A stretch of 25,585 nucleotides of DNA from a virus: positions 1 through 25,585 of the IMG/VR virus record IMGVR_UViG_3300018059_000036; one strand, given 5' to 3'. A model generated the notes under the pieces. The model saw only the letters and a list, made by a program, of their open reading frames with translations. It was not told the origin of the DNA and did not search any database. Positions 7,738 through 14,637 of this stretch are shown piece by piece (positions within the stretch are counted from its first letter, which is position 1; each line of letters opens with the position of its first letter). A program made the translations under genes and the position numbers.

Positions 7738-8097
7738 ATGATACCTATTTCAATAGCACCCAATCAAATATTGATCCATGAAGTTCTTGACGGTGAGAAG
7801 GTTATCGCCATAGAGATCACCAATGGACCTGAGAAGTGGTTTTATGATTTCGACCAAGGCCGCTTCCCCTCCATGCGCCTGGGCGCTGTGCCCCGGAAAT
7901 CTTTGGATGAAGAGTTTGTGCGCCGGTTAATCTATCAATATCCGAGTAGCCAACCCAGTGACGAAGATATCATCAGAAAGTTGGTTGCCGTCGGCGATCT
8001 ATTTTCGGCGCAGAGACATATCATGCAAATGATAGAAGCTATAGCAGACGTTATGGAGCAGGAATTAGATGTCGCTACAGGAACCAACCAAACCTAA
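7738..8097 (+). CDS. hypothetical phage protein
   Basis: A 119-residue protein of unknown family. I place the start at ATG 7738, preceded by AAAGGAAACCCC, rather than at an in-frame GTG at 7717 that overlaps the previous stop. The N-terminal half is beta-rich (ILIHEVLDGEKVIAIEITN, then KWFYDFDQGRFPSM). The C-terminal half is helical and acidic, ending in a Gln/Thr tail. There is no signal peptide or membrane segment. It sits in the head-entry module and is followed by two overlapping very small ORFs. Confidence 0.6.
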   Translation: MIPISIAPNQILIHEVLDGEKVIAIEITNGPEKWFYDFDQGRFPSMRLGAVPRKSLDEEFVRRLIYQYPSSQPSDEDIIRKLVAVGDLFSAQRHIMQMIEAIADVMEQELDVATGTNQT

Positions 8098-8179
8098 GAA
8101 ACGCGTTCCTCTGGGGAAACCCTTGCAATTGAGTGACAAGGATATTGAACGTATGGCAAAGGTTACCCAGAGTGAGTGA
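8069..8179 (+). CDS. 36-residue small ORF
   Basis: This ORF begins with ATG 8069 inside the end of the previous gene, in another frame, with a GGAG-containing stretch upstream. It encodes MSLQEPTKPKKRVPLGKPLQ followed by a short helix (DKDIERMAKVTQSE). The Pro/Lys-rich start and the overlap with both neighbours fit a translationally coupled small phage gene. No family is recognised and its short length leaves real doubt. Confidence 0.45.
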   Translation: MSLQEPTKPKKRVPLGKPLQLSDKDIERMAKVTQSE

Positions 8180-8303
8180 TCAACGTCCGCCGATCTACGA
8201 TGAACGGAACCGGTTTTTCTGGATGGCAGTGCGCAGGCTGTTGCTGGCAATTCTGGCTGACCTGGAACGCTGGTATGGGTTCAATGCAAACGAAAAGAAA
8301 TAA
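8172..8303 (+). CDS. 43-residue small phage protein with an amphipathic helix
   Basis: It starts at GTG 8172, overlapping the previous stop by 8 bases, and ends at TAA 8301-8303. The product begins SDQRPPIYDERNRFFW and continues into a strong helix (MAVRRLLLAILADLERWYGF) with an arginine-leucine face. Short proteins of this kind, ending in a helix of pattern RRxLLxILxxLExWYG, are familiar in phage head modules. The protein-like composition in this frame is much better than in the longer overlapping frame (8176-8367). The function is unknown. The helix could sit at a membrane or pack against the portal or scaffold. Confidence 0.55.
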   Translation: MSDQRPPIYDERNRFFWMAVRRLLLAILADLERWYGFNANEKK

Positions 8304-8367
8304 CCCTGTTGGGTGCGGGTGTAACAAAAGGACAACTAGCACGGCAACGTGGCAAACACTACAATGA
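8275..8367 (+). CDS. possible 30-residue Cys-containing small ORF
   Basis: A short frame from ATG 8275 overlaps the end of the 43-residue gene. It encodes a peptide with a GCGCNKRTT core and a C-terminal STATWQTLQ strand. Small phage proteins with a GCGC motif followed by a Thr-rich strand are known, so it may be real. There is no strong ribosome binding site and composition is weak, so this is tentative. Confidence 0.25.
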   Translation: MGSMQTKRNNPVGCGCNKRTTSTATWQTLQ

Positions 8368-8437
8368 CGTTAATTGAATAACTGGGTCAACCCGTCTTCG
8401 GATGGCCGCCCGCTTTTGCAAGGCAAACGCAGAGATG

Positions 8438-8461
8438 CCCGCCTTCAGAAGCGGGTTTTTT
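8438..8461 (+). terminator. rho-independent terminator before the capsid operon
   Basis: CCCGC (8438-8442), an 8-base loop, then GCGGG (8451-8455) are followed directly by six T residues and ATTT. This fits an intrinsic terminator for the packaging and head-entry transcript and suggests that the capsid genes have their own promoter or an antitermination mechanism. Confidence 0.7.
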
Positions 8462-8481
8462 ATTTGACCCTAATCCCCTTC

Positions 8482-8547
8482 GCCCTTCGGGCACTTCCCC
8501 CAAATGGAAGTGCTGTTTGGGGGAGGAAACCCACGCCTACGCAGGCG
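8482..8547 (+). promoter_or_regulatory. hairpin-rich leader upstream of the scaffold gene
   Basis: Four palindromes lie in 66 bases. A UUCG tetraloop hairpin is at 8482-8492. A stem of GCACTTCC (8491-8498) with GGAAGTGC (8506-8513) competes with a stem of CCCCCAAA (8497-8504) and TTTGGGGG (8516-8523). A third hairpin is CGCCT-ACGC-AGGCG (8534-8547). The two central stems overlap and are mutually exclusive. I see no convincing -35/-10 pair. This could be an attenuator or 5' UTR switch, or a dispersed palindromic repeat. Confidence 0.5.
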
Positions 8548-8566
8548 GTAAAAACACGGAGAACCC

Positions 8567-9223
8567 ATGAACCTTTTCAAATTGAATCAGCCCTTGTTCG
8601 ACAAAGAAGGCGGAGCGGGCGGCGGTGAAAGCGACGAAACCACAGACGACAGCGCTGGCGATGAGAACATCGGAGAAGCTGGCAAGAAAAAGAAAGTTGA
8701 GTTCACTTCCGATCAGCAAAAGGAAATCAACCGGATCGTAGCTGAACGATTAGCCCGCCAGGAAGCGCAGATCAAAGCCGACACCGAGGCGAGAGAAAAG
8801 AAAGCCAAGGAGGACGCTGATAAAACGGCGCTCGAGGAGCAAGGCAAGTTCAAGGAACTTGCGGAAGCCGAACAGAAGAAAGCCCTGGCGGAGAAAGAGC
8901 GGGCCGACCAGGCGGTTGCTGAAGCCAACAAGCTGAAGCTGCAACGCCAGTTCGAGCTGACGGTCGCTGAGATGGACGTGAAATTCGTAAGCATCAAAGC
9001 CGCCGAGGATGCGTTTGCTCATCTGGACACGGAAGCCGTGGGCGAGGATTACAAGGGCATGAAGGAAGCGGTCGAGAAGCTGATCGAAGACCGCGACTAT
9101 CTCTTCGAAGAGGTTGTTCCCGCAGGACAGAACATCGATGCGACCCAAAAAGGAAAGCTCAGCAAAACGGGCGCGAAAAAATCAATCATTGAGAAGAAGC
9201 GGAAGAGCTATACACCGCTCTAA
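8567..9223 (+). CDS. capsid scaffold protein (GP20/DUF4355-like)
   Basis: This 218-residue protein is highly charged. After an acidic, Gly-rich N-terminus comes a long coiled coil (residues about 48-135) with runs of Glu, Lys, Ala and Arg, such as ADTEAREKKAKEDADK and LAEAEQKKALAEKERADQAV. The C-terminus is basic (KTGAKKSIIEKKRKSYTPL). This is the standard look of a phage scaffold, whose C-terminal basic patch contacts the capsid protein during procapsid assembly. Its position two genes before the major capsid gene agrees. A GGAG ribosome binding site precedes ATG 8567. Confidence 0.85.
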   Translation: MNLFKLNQPLFDKEGGAGGGESDETTDDSAGDENIGEAGKKKKVEFTSDQQKEINRIVAERLARQEAQIKADTEAREKKAKEDADKTALEEQGKFKELAEAEQKKALAEKERADQAVAEANKLKLQRQFELTVAEMDVKFVSIKAAEDAFAHLDTEAVGEDYKGMKEAVEKLIEDRDYLFEEVVPAGQNIDATQKGKLSKTGAKKSIIEKKRKSYTPL

Positions 9224-9238
9224 CTCAGGAGAAACCCT

Positions 9239-10048
9239 ATGACTCTCTTAACCAGAAGCGCCAACGCCAGCATGTCAGTCAGCCAGGCCAATCAGGTATT
9301 GGCTGGCAATGTCTATGCCGGCGAGGCTTTGGATGCCTGCGCTCCGTGCTACATCAAGTCGTCTGACGGCAAGGTGTACATGTGCAATGGCACATCCGCC
9401 AACGAGGCAGCGGAATTCGTTGGTTTCACCGCACGGGCGTATCCCGCAAGTTCAGATCAACCCGTGACCCTGTTCGGGTTCGGGACCCGCCTCCGCTATG
9501 GCTCCAGCCTCACGCCCGGTGATGTGTATTACATCGGTGCGACGGCAGGACGCCTCGACACCGCCGCCACCACCGGCGACGGCATGGGCACCGCACAGGC
9601 TGTCAGCACCACCGACATCATGATTTGCCGTGTCTCCCCCCTTGTCTTGAACGCTGTGGCCGACGGTGCCCTGACCGGCACCAAGGTTGGCACGGTCGCC
9701 GACGCCAATGTGGTCGGCGGCATCCCTGTATTACATCGTATCAACATCGCCGCCGGTGCCCTCGGGAATACCGACGTGGTGCTGACGCACAAGACGCGCG
9801 TGATCGATGCGTGGCTTGTGCTAAAAGGCGCCGGGGTTTCCACCACCACCCTGCAGGTCAAGAACGGTACAAGCGCCATCACAAATGCGATGGCCGCGTC
9901 CGGCTCGGATCAGGCCCTGGTCCGTGCGGCATCGCTCGATGATGCCGCCTGGGAAATCGCGGCCGGCGGCACGCTGCGTGTTACGTCCGCGACCGGTGCG
10001 ACCCAGCCAGATGCCGATGTGTTTGTTCTCGGCATCCGCGTGCCATAA
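9239..10048 (+). CDS. capsid decoration (cement) protein with added beta domain
   Basis: The 269-residue product starts with a domain like DUF2190-type decoration proteins: AGNVYAGEALDACAPCYIKSS, a CNGTSANEAAEFVGFTARAY segment and YGSSLTPGDVYYIG (residues about 20-130). These proteins commonly lie just before the major capsid gene and stabilise the expanded head. The C-terminal half (about 165-269) is a second beta-rich domain (VVLTHKTRVIDAWLVLKGAG, TTLQVKNGTSAI, LRVTSATG) that could be a surface-exposed accessory domain. The gene follows the scaffold by 15 bases and has a CAGGAG ribosome binding site. Confidence 0.78.
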   Translation: MTLLTRSANASMSVSQANQVLAGNVYAGEALDACAPCYIKSSDGKVYMCNGTSANEAAEFVGFTARAYPASSDQPVTLFGFGTRLRYGSSLTPGDVYYIGATAGRLDTAATTGDGMGTAQAVSTTDIMICRVSPLVLNAVADGALTGTKVGTVADANVVGGIPVLHRINIAAGALGNTDVVLTHKTRVIDAWLVLKGAGVSTTTLQVKNGTSAITNAMAASGSDQALVRAASLDDAAWEIAAGGTLRVTSATGATQPDADVFVLGIRVP

Positions 10049-10069
10049 GCAGGAAGAGGAGAAAATATC

Positions 10070-11128
10070 ATGGCTACAGTAACCGGAACATTTGACATTT
10101 CAACCCTGCTTGCAGCTCGCATCCAATCCGTGGCTGAATTCGGTTTGGACACGATCCAAAAGATCCTGAAAGATGATATCGATGCGCATAACACGATCGT
10201 GCAGGAAATGATGGGCGACCTGGTGGAATTCACCACGGACCGCCAGCGCATCTACGGCACCTCGGTGGATGGCGACATGCAAGAGGTCGATGAATACGGT
10301 AAGGCGGTCACCCAGCAAAACAAGCCCGGCGCGACCGTCGGCTTCCCCCTGCGTCTCTTCCAATTCAATGTTGGATGGACGGAGAAATGGATGCAGACCA
10401 AGACACCTGCCGACATGGCGACCATGGTGCAGGCAGCCGAGAAGGCACACCTGCGTGAGATCCAACGCCAGGTGAAAAAGGCCCTCTTCCTCAGTGCCAA
10501 CTATACCTTCATCGATCACCTGGTCGATAACGTGAGTTTGGCAGTGAAACGCTTCGTCAACGCCGACAGTGCCAGCATCCCGGATGGTCCGAACGGCGAG
10601 ACCTACGACGGCACCACGCATACGCACTACGACGCCAATAATGGTTGGGATGCCGCCGCCTATACGGCTCACATCAACGATGTGATCGAGCATGGGCATG
10701 GTAACAAGGTATACAGTGCGATCAATAAAGCGGATGAAGCCGCGGTGCGTGCCCTGACCGGCTTCAGTGCGTATGTTGATCCGCGCGTGATCTATCGCGC
10801 GAGCGATACCCCCGGCAACACCCTGGATATCAGCCGCCTGGATAACCGGGCGATCGGGATCTTCGCCGGCGCCGAGATCTGGGTCAAACCATGGGCGCTC
10901 GACAACTACCCCTTCACCTGGGATGCCGGCGCCCCCGAGAAGCCTTTGTGCTATCGCCAGCGGACAGCCGAAGCGCTACAAGGCCTGCGCATTGCCGCGG
11001 AGAACGGTGATTATCCGTTGTTCGCCCGCTATCTCGAAGCGGAGTTCGGACTGGGTGTATGGACCCGCACGAACGGAGCCGTGTTGTATGTGGCTTCCGG
11101 CACGTGGACCGATCCCACCATCAGCTAA
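10070..11128 (+). CDS. major capsid protein (HK97 fold)
   Basis: At 352 residues and placed after scaffold and decoration genes, this is the main shell protein. Sequence features fitting the HK97 fold are a helical N-terminal region (LLAARIQSVAEFGLDTIQKIL), the FTTDRQRIYGTS extended-loop region, the long spine helix (MATMVQAAEKAHLREIQRQV), the A-domain strand FSAYVDPRVIYRASD, and a late RLDNRAIGIFAGAEIWVKPW segment. It resembles capsid proteins of other siphoviruses with a separate scaffold, so no N-terminal delta domain is expected. A strong ribosome binding site (AGGAGA) precedes ATG 10070. Confidence 0.9.
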   Translation: MATVTGTFDISTLLAARIQSVAEFGLDTIQKILKDDIDAHNTIVQEMMGDLVEFTTDRQRIYGTSVDGDMQEVDEYGKAVTQQNKPGATVGFPLRLFQFNVGWTEKWMQTKTPADMATMVQAAEKAHLREIQRQVKKALFLSANYTFIDHLVDNVSLAVKRFVNADSASIPDGPNGETYDGTTHTHYDANNGWDAAAYTAHINDVIEHGHGNKVYSAINKADEAAVRALTGFSAYVDPRVIYRASDTPGNTLDISRLDNRAIGIFAGAEIWVKPWALDNYPFTWDAGAPEKPLCYRQRTAEALQGLRIAAENGDYPLFARYLEAEFGLGVWTRTNGAVLYVASGTWTDPTIS

Positions 11129-11147
11129 TCGATTCGAATATCTATGA

Positions 11148-11170
11148 GGGGCGACCCCACCGGTCGCCCC
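11148..11170 (+). promoter_or_regulatory. 9-bp stem-loop downstream of the capsid gene
   Basis: GGGGCGACC (11148-11156), a 5-base loop, then GGTCGCCCC (11162-11170) forms a perfect GC-rich stem 19 bases after the capsid stop. It lacks a T-run, so it is not a standard terminator. It could protect the abundant capsid mRNA from 3' exonucleases or partly reduce read-through. Confidence 0.55.
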
Positions 11171-11194
11171 TGCCTTGTTGAGAAGGAGGCTTTC

Positions 11195-11452
11195 ATGGCT
11201 GAAACGAAACCCGGCGGCTTTTACCTTGGGACAGATGGCAAGCCGCACGACGCGAACGGCACACCGATCGTCGAAGAACTCAAACCGGAAGGCAACTTCA
11301 CGCCGGCTGAGCCGGCCGTTATGGTCGAAACGGATGGCACGACTCAGAAACCGGAACCGACACCGGAAGAAGCCAGAGCACAGGCCAAGATTGACGCCAA
11401 GGCAAAGGCCAAGGCTGACGCGGAAGCGCATGCCAAAGCGAAAGAAGCCTGA
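11195..11452 (+). CDS. small Ala/Lys-rich phage protein
   Basis: The 85-residue product starts at ATG 11195 behind an AGAAGGAGG ribosome binding site. An upstream in-frame ATG (11144) lies in the hairpin and is unlikely. Residues 1-35 form a small folded start (FYLGTDGKPHDANGTPI). The C-terminal half is low-complexity, with alternating Ala and Lys (AKIDAKAKAKADAEAHAKAK), probably helical and basic. Proteins like this often follow the capsid gene. A role as a head or connector accessory protein is inferred. Confidence 0.6.
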   Translation: MAETKPGGFYLGTDGKPHDANGTPIVEELKPEGNFTPAEPAVMVETDGTTQKPEPTPEEARAQAKIDAKAKAKADAEAHAKAKEA

Positions 11453-11454
11453 GC

Positions 11455-11862
11455 ATGCAGTTTACGTACAACCTGGCCAGCGCCGACGAGGATACCGTCA
11501 ATATCGCCAAGGTGCGCCTGGAGCTGGGTGACACCACGCCGAACTTCGGCGTGAAGCCGGATGGCAACAACTTCTCCGATGAGGAGCTTGCTGCCTGGCT
11601 CAAGGAAGAATCTGATCATGTGATGCACACGGTCATTCGTGCCTGCCTGACCCTGGGGCGGATGTGGGCCAATGTGGCCGATCTCACGGAAGGCCCCCAT
11701 CGCGAGGGGCTTGGCAAGGTTTCCGGTGATTGGAACAAAAACGCCAAGGTCCTGACCGATCAGTACGGAGCACCCACCGGAGTCAGTTCCGGTTCCGCTT
11801 TTGGTGTTGCCAGTGCACGTGTGGACGGGTATAGCGAAGCCGCAAACGGCAGCTCCCTATGA
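11455..11862 (+). CDS. head-tail connector (adaptor) protein
   Basis: A 135-residue protein with the helical pattern of portal-adaptor proteins: a VRLELGDT segment near residue 22, then SDEELAAWLKEESDHVMHTVIRACLTL (a two-helix core), and GPHREGLGKVSGDWNK. Family knowledge places such a protein in a ring below the portal (SPP1 gp15-like). The gene lies 2 bases after the preceding one and overlaps the next by ATGA, as expected for a neck-protein cluster. Confidence 0.75.
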   Translation: MQFTYNLASADEDTVNIAKVRLELGDTTPNFGVKPDGNNFSDEELAAWLKEESDHVMHTVIRACLTLGRMWANVADLTEGPHREGLGKVSGDWNKNAKVLTDQYGAPTGVSSGSAFGVASARVDGYSEAANGSSL

Positions 11863-12212
11863 CCACGGCCTTTAGCCGGAACGCCACTGTGCTGGCATCT
11901 ACGACCCGGATGCCGCTGACCGATGTCACTGGTAAGAGTGGCACCGCAGTGACGGTACTTTCGGATTTGCGCTGTACCCCGTTGTATCCAGTCGATCCGG
12001 AGACCGCACGCCGGCAGGAGCTGCGCACCCCATTGAAGGCACTGGCCACGTTTGTGGATGGTGATCAGGATCTTGTCGAGGGAGATCGCTTGAAAGTCGT
12101 CCGCGGTCAGCCCTTGTATAACAGTAAGGAGTTTCCGGTCCAGAAGGTGGCGAAGTGGCCGTGGCGCGGGGACATCCGCATGCAGGTGTTTCTCGAGGAT
12201 CTCCGCAAATGA
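11859..12212 (+). CDS. head closure (stopper) protein
   Basis: This 117-residue protein is beta-rich and starts inside the previous stop codon (ATGA). It contains LSDLRCTPLYPVDPETARRQ, TPLKALATFVDGDQDLVEGDRL and YNSKEFPVQKVAKWPW. The motif pattern xxGDxLxVxGxxYxVxxVxxWPW is characteristic of SPP1 gp16/lambda FII-type neck proteins that seal the head. Its stop codon is the first base-paired position of a strong hairpin reaching the next start. Confidence 0.75.
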   Translation: MTTAFSRNATVLASTTRMPLTDVTGKSGTAVTVLSDLRCTPLYPVDPETARRQELRTPLKALATFVDGDQDLVEGDRLKVVRGQPLYNSKEFPVQKVAKWPWRGDIRMQVFLEDLRK

Positions 12213-12253
12213 TCCCGCTCGCTACACCCACCCCCCCAGGAGGCGAGCGGGAT
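12212..12253 (+). promoter_or_regulatory. 11-bp stem spanning the stop and next start codon, SD in the loop
   Basis: Bases 12212-12222 (ATCCCGCTCGC) pair perfectly with 12243-12253 (GCGAGCGGGAT). The stem includes the last base of the upstream TGA and the first two bases of the next ATG (12252). The 20-base loop holds the Shine-Dalgarno AGGAG and a C-run. Ribosomes finishing the stopper gene would open it, so translation of the downstream neck gene should be coupled. The regulatory effect is inferred. Confidence 0.65.
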
Positions 12254-12632
12254 GAATGATCTCACGATCAGAGGCCTGCAGGAGGCGCAACGCTGGAATC
12301 TGCGTGCCATAGCCAATACGAAGCCTTCGGGGCAGTTCGGCATGGCGGTTCTGGATATTACGGTCGGGCTTCAACGTTATGAGGTCTCGATCACACACGT
12401 GGATACCGGTGCTTTGAAAGCCTCCGAGAGAATCGAGATCATGGGATTGAGCGGCAGGATTTACGTCGACCCCTCCGCGCAAAACCCACGCTCCGGTGTG
12501 CGCACGGCCTTATACGGTGAGGTGGAAGACCTGCGCGGTGGAAGCCATGCCTTCGGGGCACGCACTGCCCGTGAAGCTGCCCCACCGATCATCAATCTGG
12601 CGTTGGTGCAACTTGGCAGGAGCCTGCAATGA
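12252..12632 (+). CDS. neck / tail completion protein (HK97 gp10-like)
   Basis: A 126-residue protein in the usual slot for the HK97 gp10-like neck protein, between stopper and tail terminator. Features are an N-terminal helix (IRGLQEAQRWNLRAIANTKP), a strand with VGLQRYEVSITHVDTGALKA (the VxTGxLxxS motif seen in gp10-like proteins) and a C-terminal helix (AAPPIINLALVQLGRSLQ). ATG 12252 has AGGAGGCGAG upstream, within a hairpin loop and stem. The family is likely, but homology at this size is loose. Confidence 0.72.
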   Translation: MNDLTIRGLQEAQRWNLRAIANTKPSGQFGMAVLDITVGLQRYEVSITHVDTGALKASERIEIMGLSGRIYVDPSAQNPRSGVRTALYGEVEDLRGGSHAFGARTAREAAPPIINLALVQLGRSLQ

Positions 12633-13108
12633 CCGGTGTGTCACGCACCGATTCACAGGAGTATCTGGGGCTTTTGCTCAAGAATGCGCTCGAAGGCAGT
12701 GGCAAGCCCGCCGAAAAGGTGTTCGATCATCTCGCCGACGATTTCACCGAATCCACGGTGATCTGTGTGGCGACCAGCGGCAGCGCCTCCGCCATTAAGG
12801 GAATCGGTAGCACAAGCGGCAAATCAAAACATCGATACTCGATCTGCATTTTCATTGCCGTCCCCGAACCGGGGAATACCGTATGGACGGCCAAGCTGGC
12901 GCAAAGCAAGCTCAATGACATGTACATCGGTGCCCGTGACGTGGTGCTCGCCAACAAGGCCGCGGCAAGTCACTGGCTGAACCTGAAGTTCTTCAGCGAG
13001 GAGGGGGTCGAGTATGGGGATTTCTCCCAGATCGTCCCGGTGAAAGTGGCCGGGAAAGATTATGACATGGAAAAAATTTTTGTTGAATGTGAGGTGTTCG
13101 ATGCCTGA
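12629..13108 (+). CDS. tail terminator-like protein
   Basis: A 159-residue protein between the neck gene and the tail tube, where phages place the ring that ends tail polymerisation and joins the head. Its start overlaps the previous stop (ATGA). The fold prediction from sequence is alpha-beta: an N-terminal helix with a DSQEYLGLLLKNAL segment, strands STVICVATSGSAS and KHRYSICIFIAVPEP, a helix AKLAQSKLNDMYIGARDVV and C-terminal strands. The assignment is based on order, size and this layout. No diagnostic motif is present. Confidence 0.62.
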   Translation: MTGVSRTDSQEYLGLLLKNALEGSGKPAEKVFDHLADDFTESTVICVATSGSASAIKGIGSTSGKSKHRYSICIFIAVPEPGNTVWTAKLAQSKLNDMYIGARDVVLANKAAASHWLNLKFFSEEGVEYGDFSQIVPVKVAGKDYDMEKIFVECEVFDA

Positions 13109-13313
13109 AAAAAAAGATGATCGATTAATTACAAAACCCATGCCGGTTAGATACACCGGCAATCAGGAATATGTGTTCGGGGTTCCCATGCGCGACATGA
13201 CCCTTGAGGAGTGGGAAGCCATCCCTCTCCGCCTGCGCCATGCCGCGCGCCATTTGTATACCGGGATTCCAAAGATGGATGAAGAACAACCGGTTGAAGT
13301 CAAAGGAGAATAA
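13101..13313 (+). CDS. small conserved phage protein between tail terminator and tail tube
   Basis: The 70-residue product starts at ATG 13101, overlapping the previous gene by 8 bases, with GAGG nearby upstream. An earlier in-frame ATG at 13062 is less likely because it would overlap deeply. The segment FGVPMRDMTLEEWEAIP resembles the pattern (F/Y)GVPxRDLTxxEW found in small phage proteins of unknown function. No membrane segment is seen. It may be a tail accessory factor. Confidence 0.6.
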   Translation: MPEKKDDRLITKPMPVRYTGNQEYVFGVPMRDMTLEEWEAIPLRLRHAARHLYTGIPKMDEEQPVEVKGE

Positions 13314-13315
13314 CC

Positions 13316-14287
13316 ATGCCACCATATGCACCCGATCTAAATCAGATCCAACTTGGAAAACAGACGGTCTTCGGGACCGATGTCGTCGCGACCGTGAAAC
13401 TCCCGCTGGTGGAGTCGGTGGAGCTCGAGGCGGAGGAGGAGGTTGAGCAGATCAAGGAGGTCGGCAAGGGATCACTGCAAGGCGCCTATACCGCGGTGCT
13501 CAACTCGCACAAGGCCAAGGCCTCATTTGGCGGGGTCGTGTCCTATGAGGATAATCAGTACTGGCTGGACAGCATCCTGGCGCTGATCACCCCGACTGGG
13601 GCGGGTCCTTACGTATACGCGGGTCAGGCTCCATTGACCGCGGTGCCGACCCGCCGTATCTCGACTTTTATATGGGGTCAGACCGGCTTGATCTACAAGT
13701 TGACAGGTGGGATCGTAAACGAACTGACCTATACCCTCGAGTCCAACAAGCCCTGGCGCTACAAGGCCAACGTATTCGGGAAGTCCATCGCAACCGGGGC
13801 GCTTGCTTCCCTCTCCGACCGATCGGTCACACCGGCTCATGCCAATGTATCTAGCCTGTACATCGATGCCTGGGGTGGGACAATGGGCGCGACCGCGATC
13901 ACCACGACATTTTTCAGCGCGGAACTTTCGATCAAGAGCAATGCGGATAACGTGATGGGGATCGGGAGTCTGACGCCGGTCAACTATTTTGACGCGGCTT
14001 ATGAGGCTTCGCTGAAACTGCATCTCGAAGTGGATGCGACCACCGCGGGTTATGTTTCAACGTTGCTGGCCTCCCTGCTCCAACACCAGGTCAGGCTCAA
14101 GGCAACCACCGGGGCAAACCAAATTTTGCAACTGGATTTCGCCGGAACGCACACCAAAGTCCCGAAGAATTTCTCGGACAAGGACGGGGTAGTCACGTTC
14201 GAGTTCGAGATGGAACGCACCTATAACCCGACGCTTGGAAATTTCTTCAAGTGGAGCAATACCAACGGAGTCAGCGTACTGGCATAA
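13316..14287 (+). CDS. major tail tube protein
   Basis: The 323-residue protein is beta-rich and resembles tail tube proteins of long-tailed phages. Recognisable features are the N-terminal IQLGKQTVFGTDVVATVKLP, VELEAEEEVEQIKEVGKGSL, a SFGGVVSYEDNQYWLDSIL segment, repeated YTLES/AELSIKSNA strands, and a C-terminal VTFEFEMERTYNPTLGNFF segment. These strands and the long loop are normal for the tube fold that hexamerises around the tape measure. It follows the small protein by 2 bases and precedes the chaperone genes as in siphoviruses. The length is large but within the range for tubes with an extra domain. Confidence 0.85.
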   Translation: MPPYAPDLNQIQLGKQTVFGTDVVATVKLPLVESVELEAEEEVEQIKEVGKGSLQGAYTAVLNSHKAKASFGGVVSYEDNQYWLDSILALITPTGAGPYVYAGQAPLTAVPTRRISTFIWGQTGLIYKLTGGIVNELTYTLESNKPWRYKANVFGKSIATGALASLSDRSVTPAHANVSSLYIDAWGGTMGATAITTTFFSAELSIKSNADNVMGIGSLTPVNYFDAAYEASLKLHLEVDATTAGYVSTLLASLLQHQVRLKATTGANQILQLDFAGTHTKVPKNFSDKDGVVTFEFEMERTYNPTLGNFFKWSNTNGVSVLA

Positions 14288-14295
14288 GGAGGCCC

Positions 14296-14637
14296 ATGCG
14301 TAACAAATCATTTGCAAGGATGCTCGTGATCGTCCTCTCCGCCGTTTTCTGTGCGGCGTTGATCTTTTCAGTGGAGACGGTCGGCGCACGCTCTGGATTG
14401 GGAACGCCGATACCCAAGTCAACGATCCAGCCGACGAACACCCGCACGCCCGTTCCGGTGAATCCGGTTGTCCCAACACGTCCGCAAGTCTTCAGCGTGA
14501 CGGCGACGGCGGAGTCAATTCAGGCCTCTCCGCAGCCGATCACAATAGTTCAGGTTGAGCCGACGAAGAAAGTCAGGAAATCGCACCATCGGCATCAGCG
14601 GATCGATAAACAACAGCATCGGAGAATACATCGATGA
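14296..14637 (+). CDS. exported Thr/Pro-rich protein inside the tail operon
   Basis: This 113-residue protein starts at ATG 14296 behind TAAGGAGG. The N-terminus is a signal peptide or anchor: basic MRNKSFAR, a hydrophobic stretch (MLVIVLSAVFCAALIFSV), then ETVGARSG. The mature part is Thr/Pro/Val-rich (STIQPTNTRTPVPVNPVVPT), a linker style typical of Chloroflexi surface proteins, and it ends in a basic, His-rich tail (KVRKSHHRHQRIDKQQHRRI). No enzyme domain is seen. It separates tail tube from tail chaperone, an unusual place for a secreted protein. A moron acting on the host envelope is one explanation. Its role is unknown. Confidence 0.6.
   Translation: MRNKSFARMLVIVLSAVFCAALIFSVETVGARSGLGTPIPKSTIQPTNTRTPVPVNPVVPTRPQVFSVTATAESIQASPQPITIVQVEPTKKVRKSHHRHQRIDKQQHRRIHR

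Noticed and set aside
8176-8367. 63-codon frame from GTG 8176 as the main gene in this interval
   Set aside because: The overlapping 43-residue frame from GTG 8172 has much better protein character and a coupled start; only the short C-terminal part from ATG 8275 was kept as tentative.
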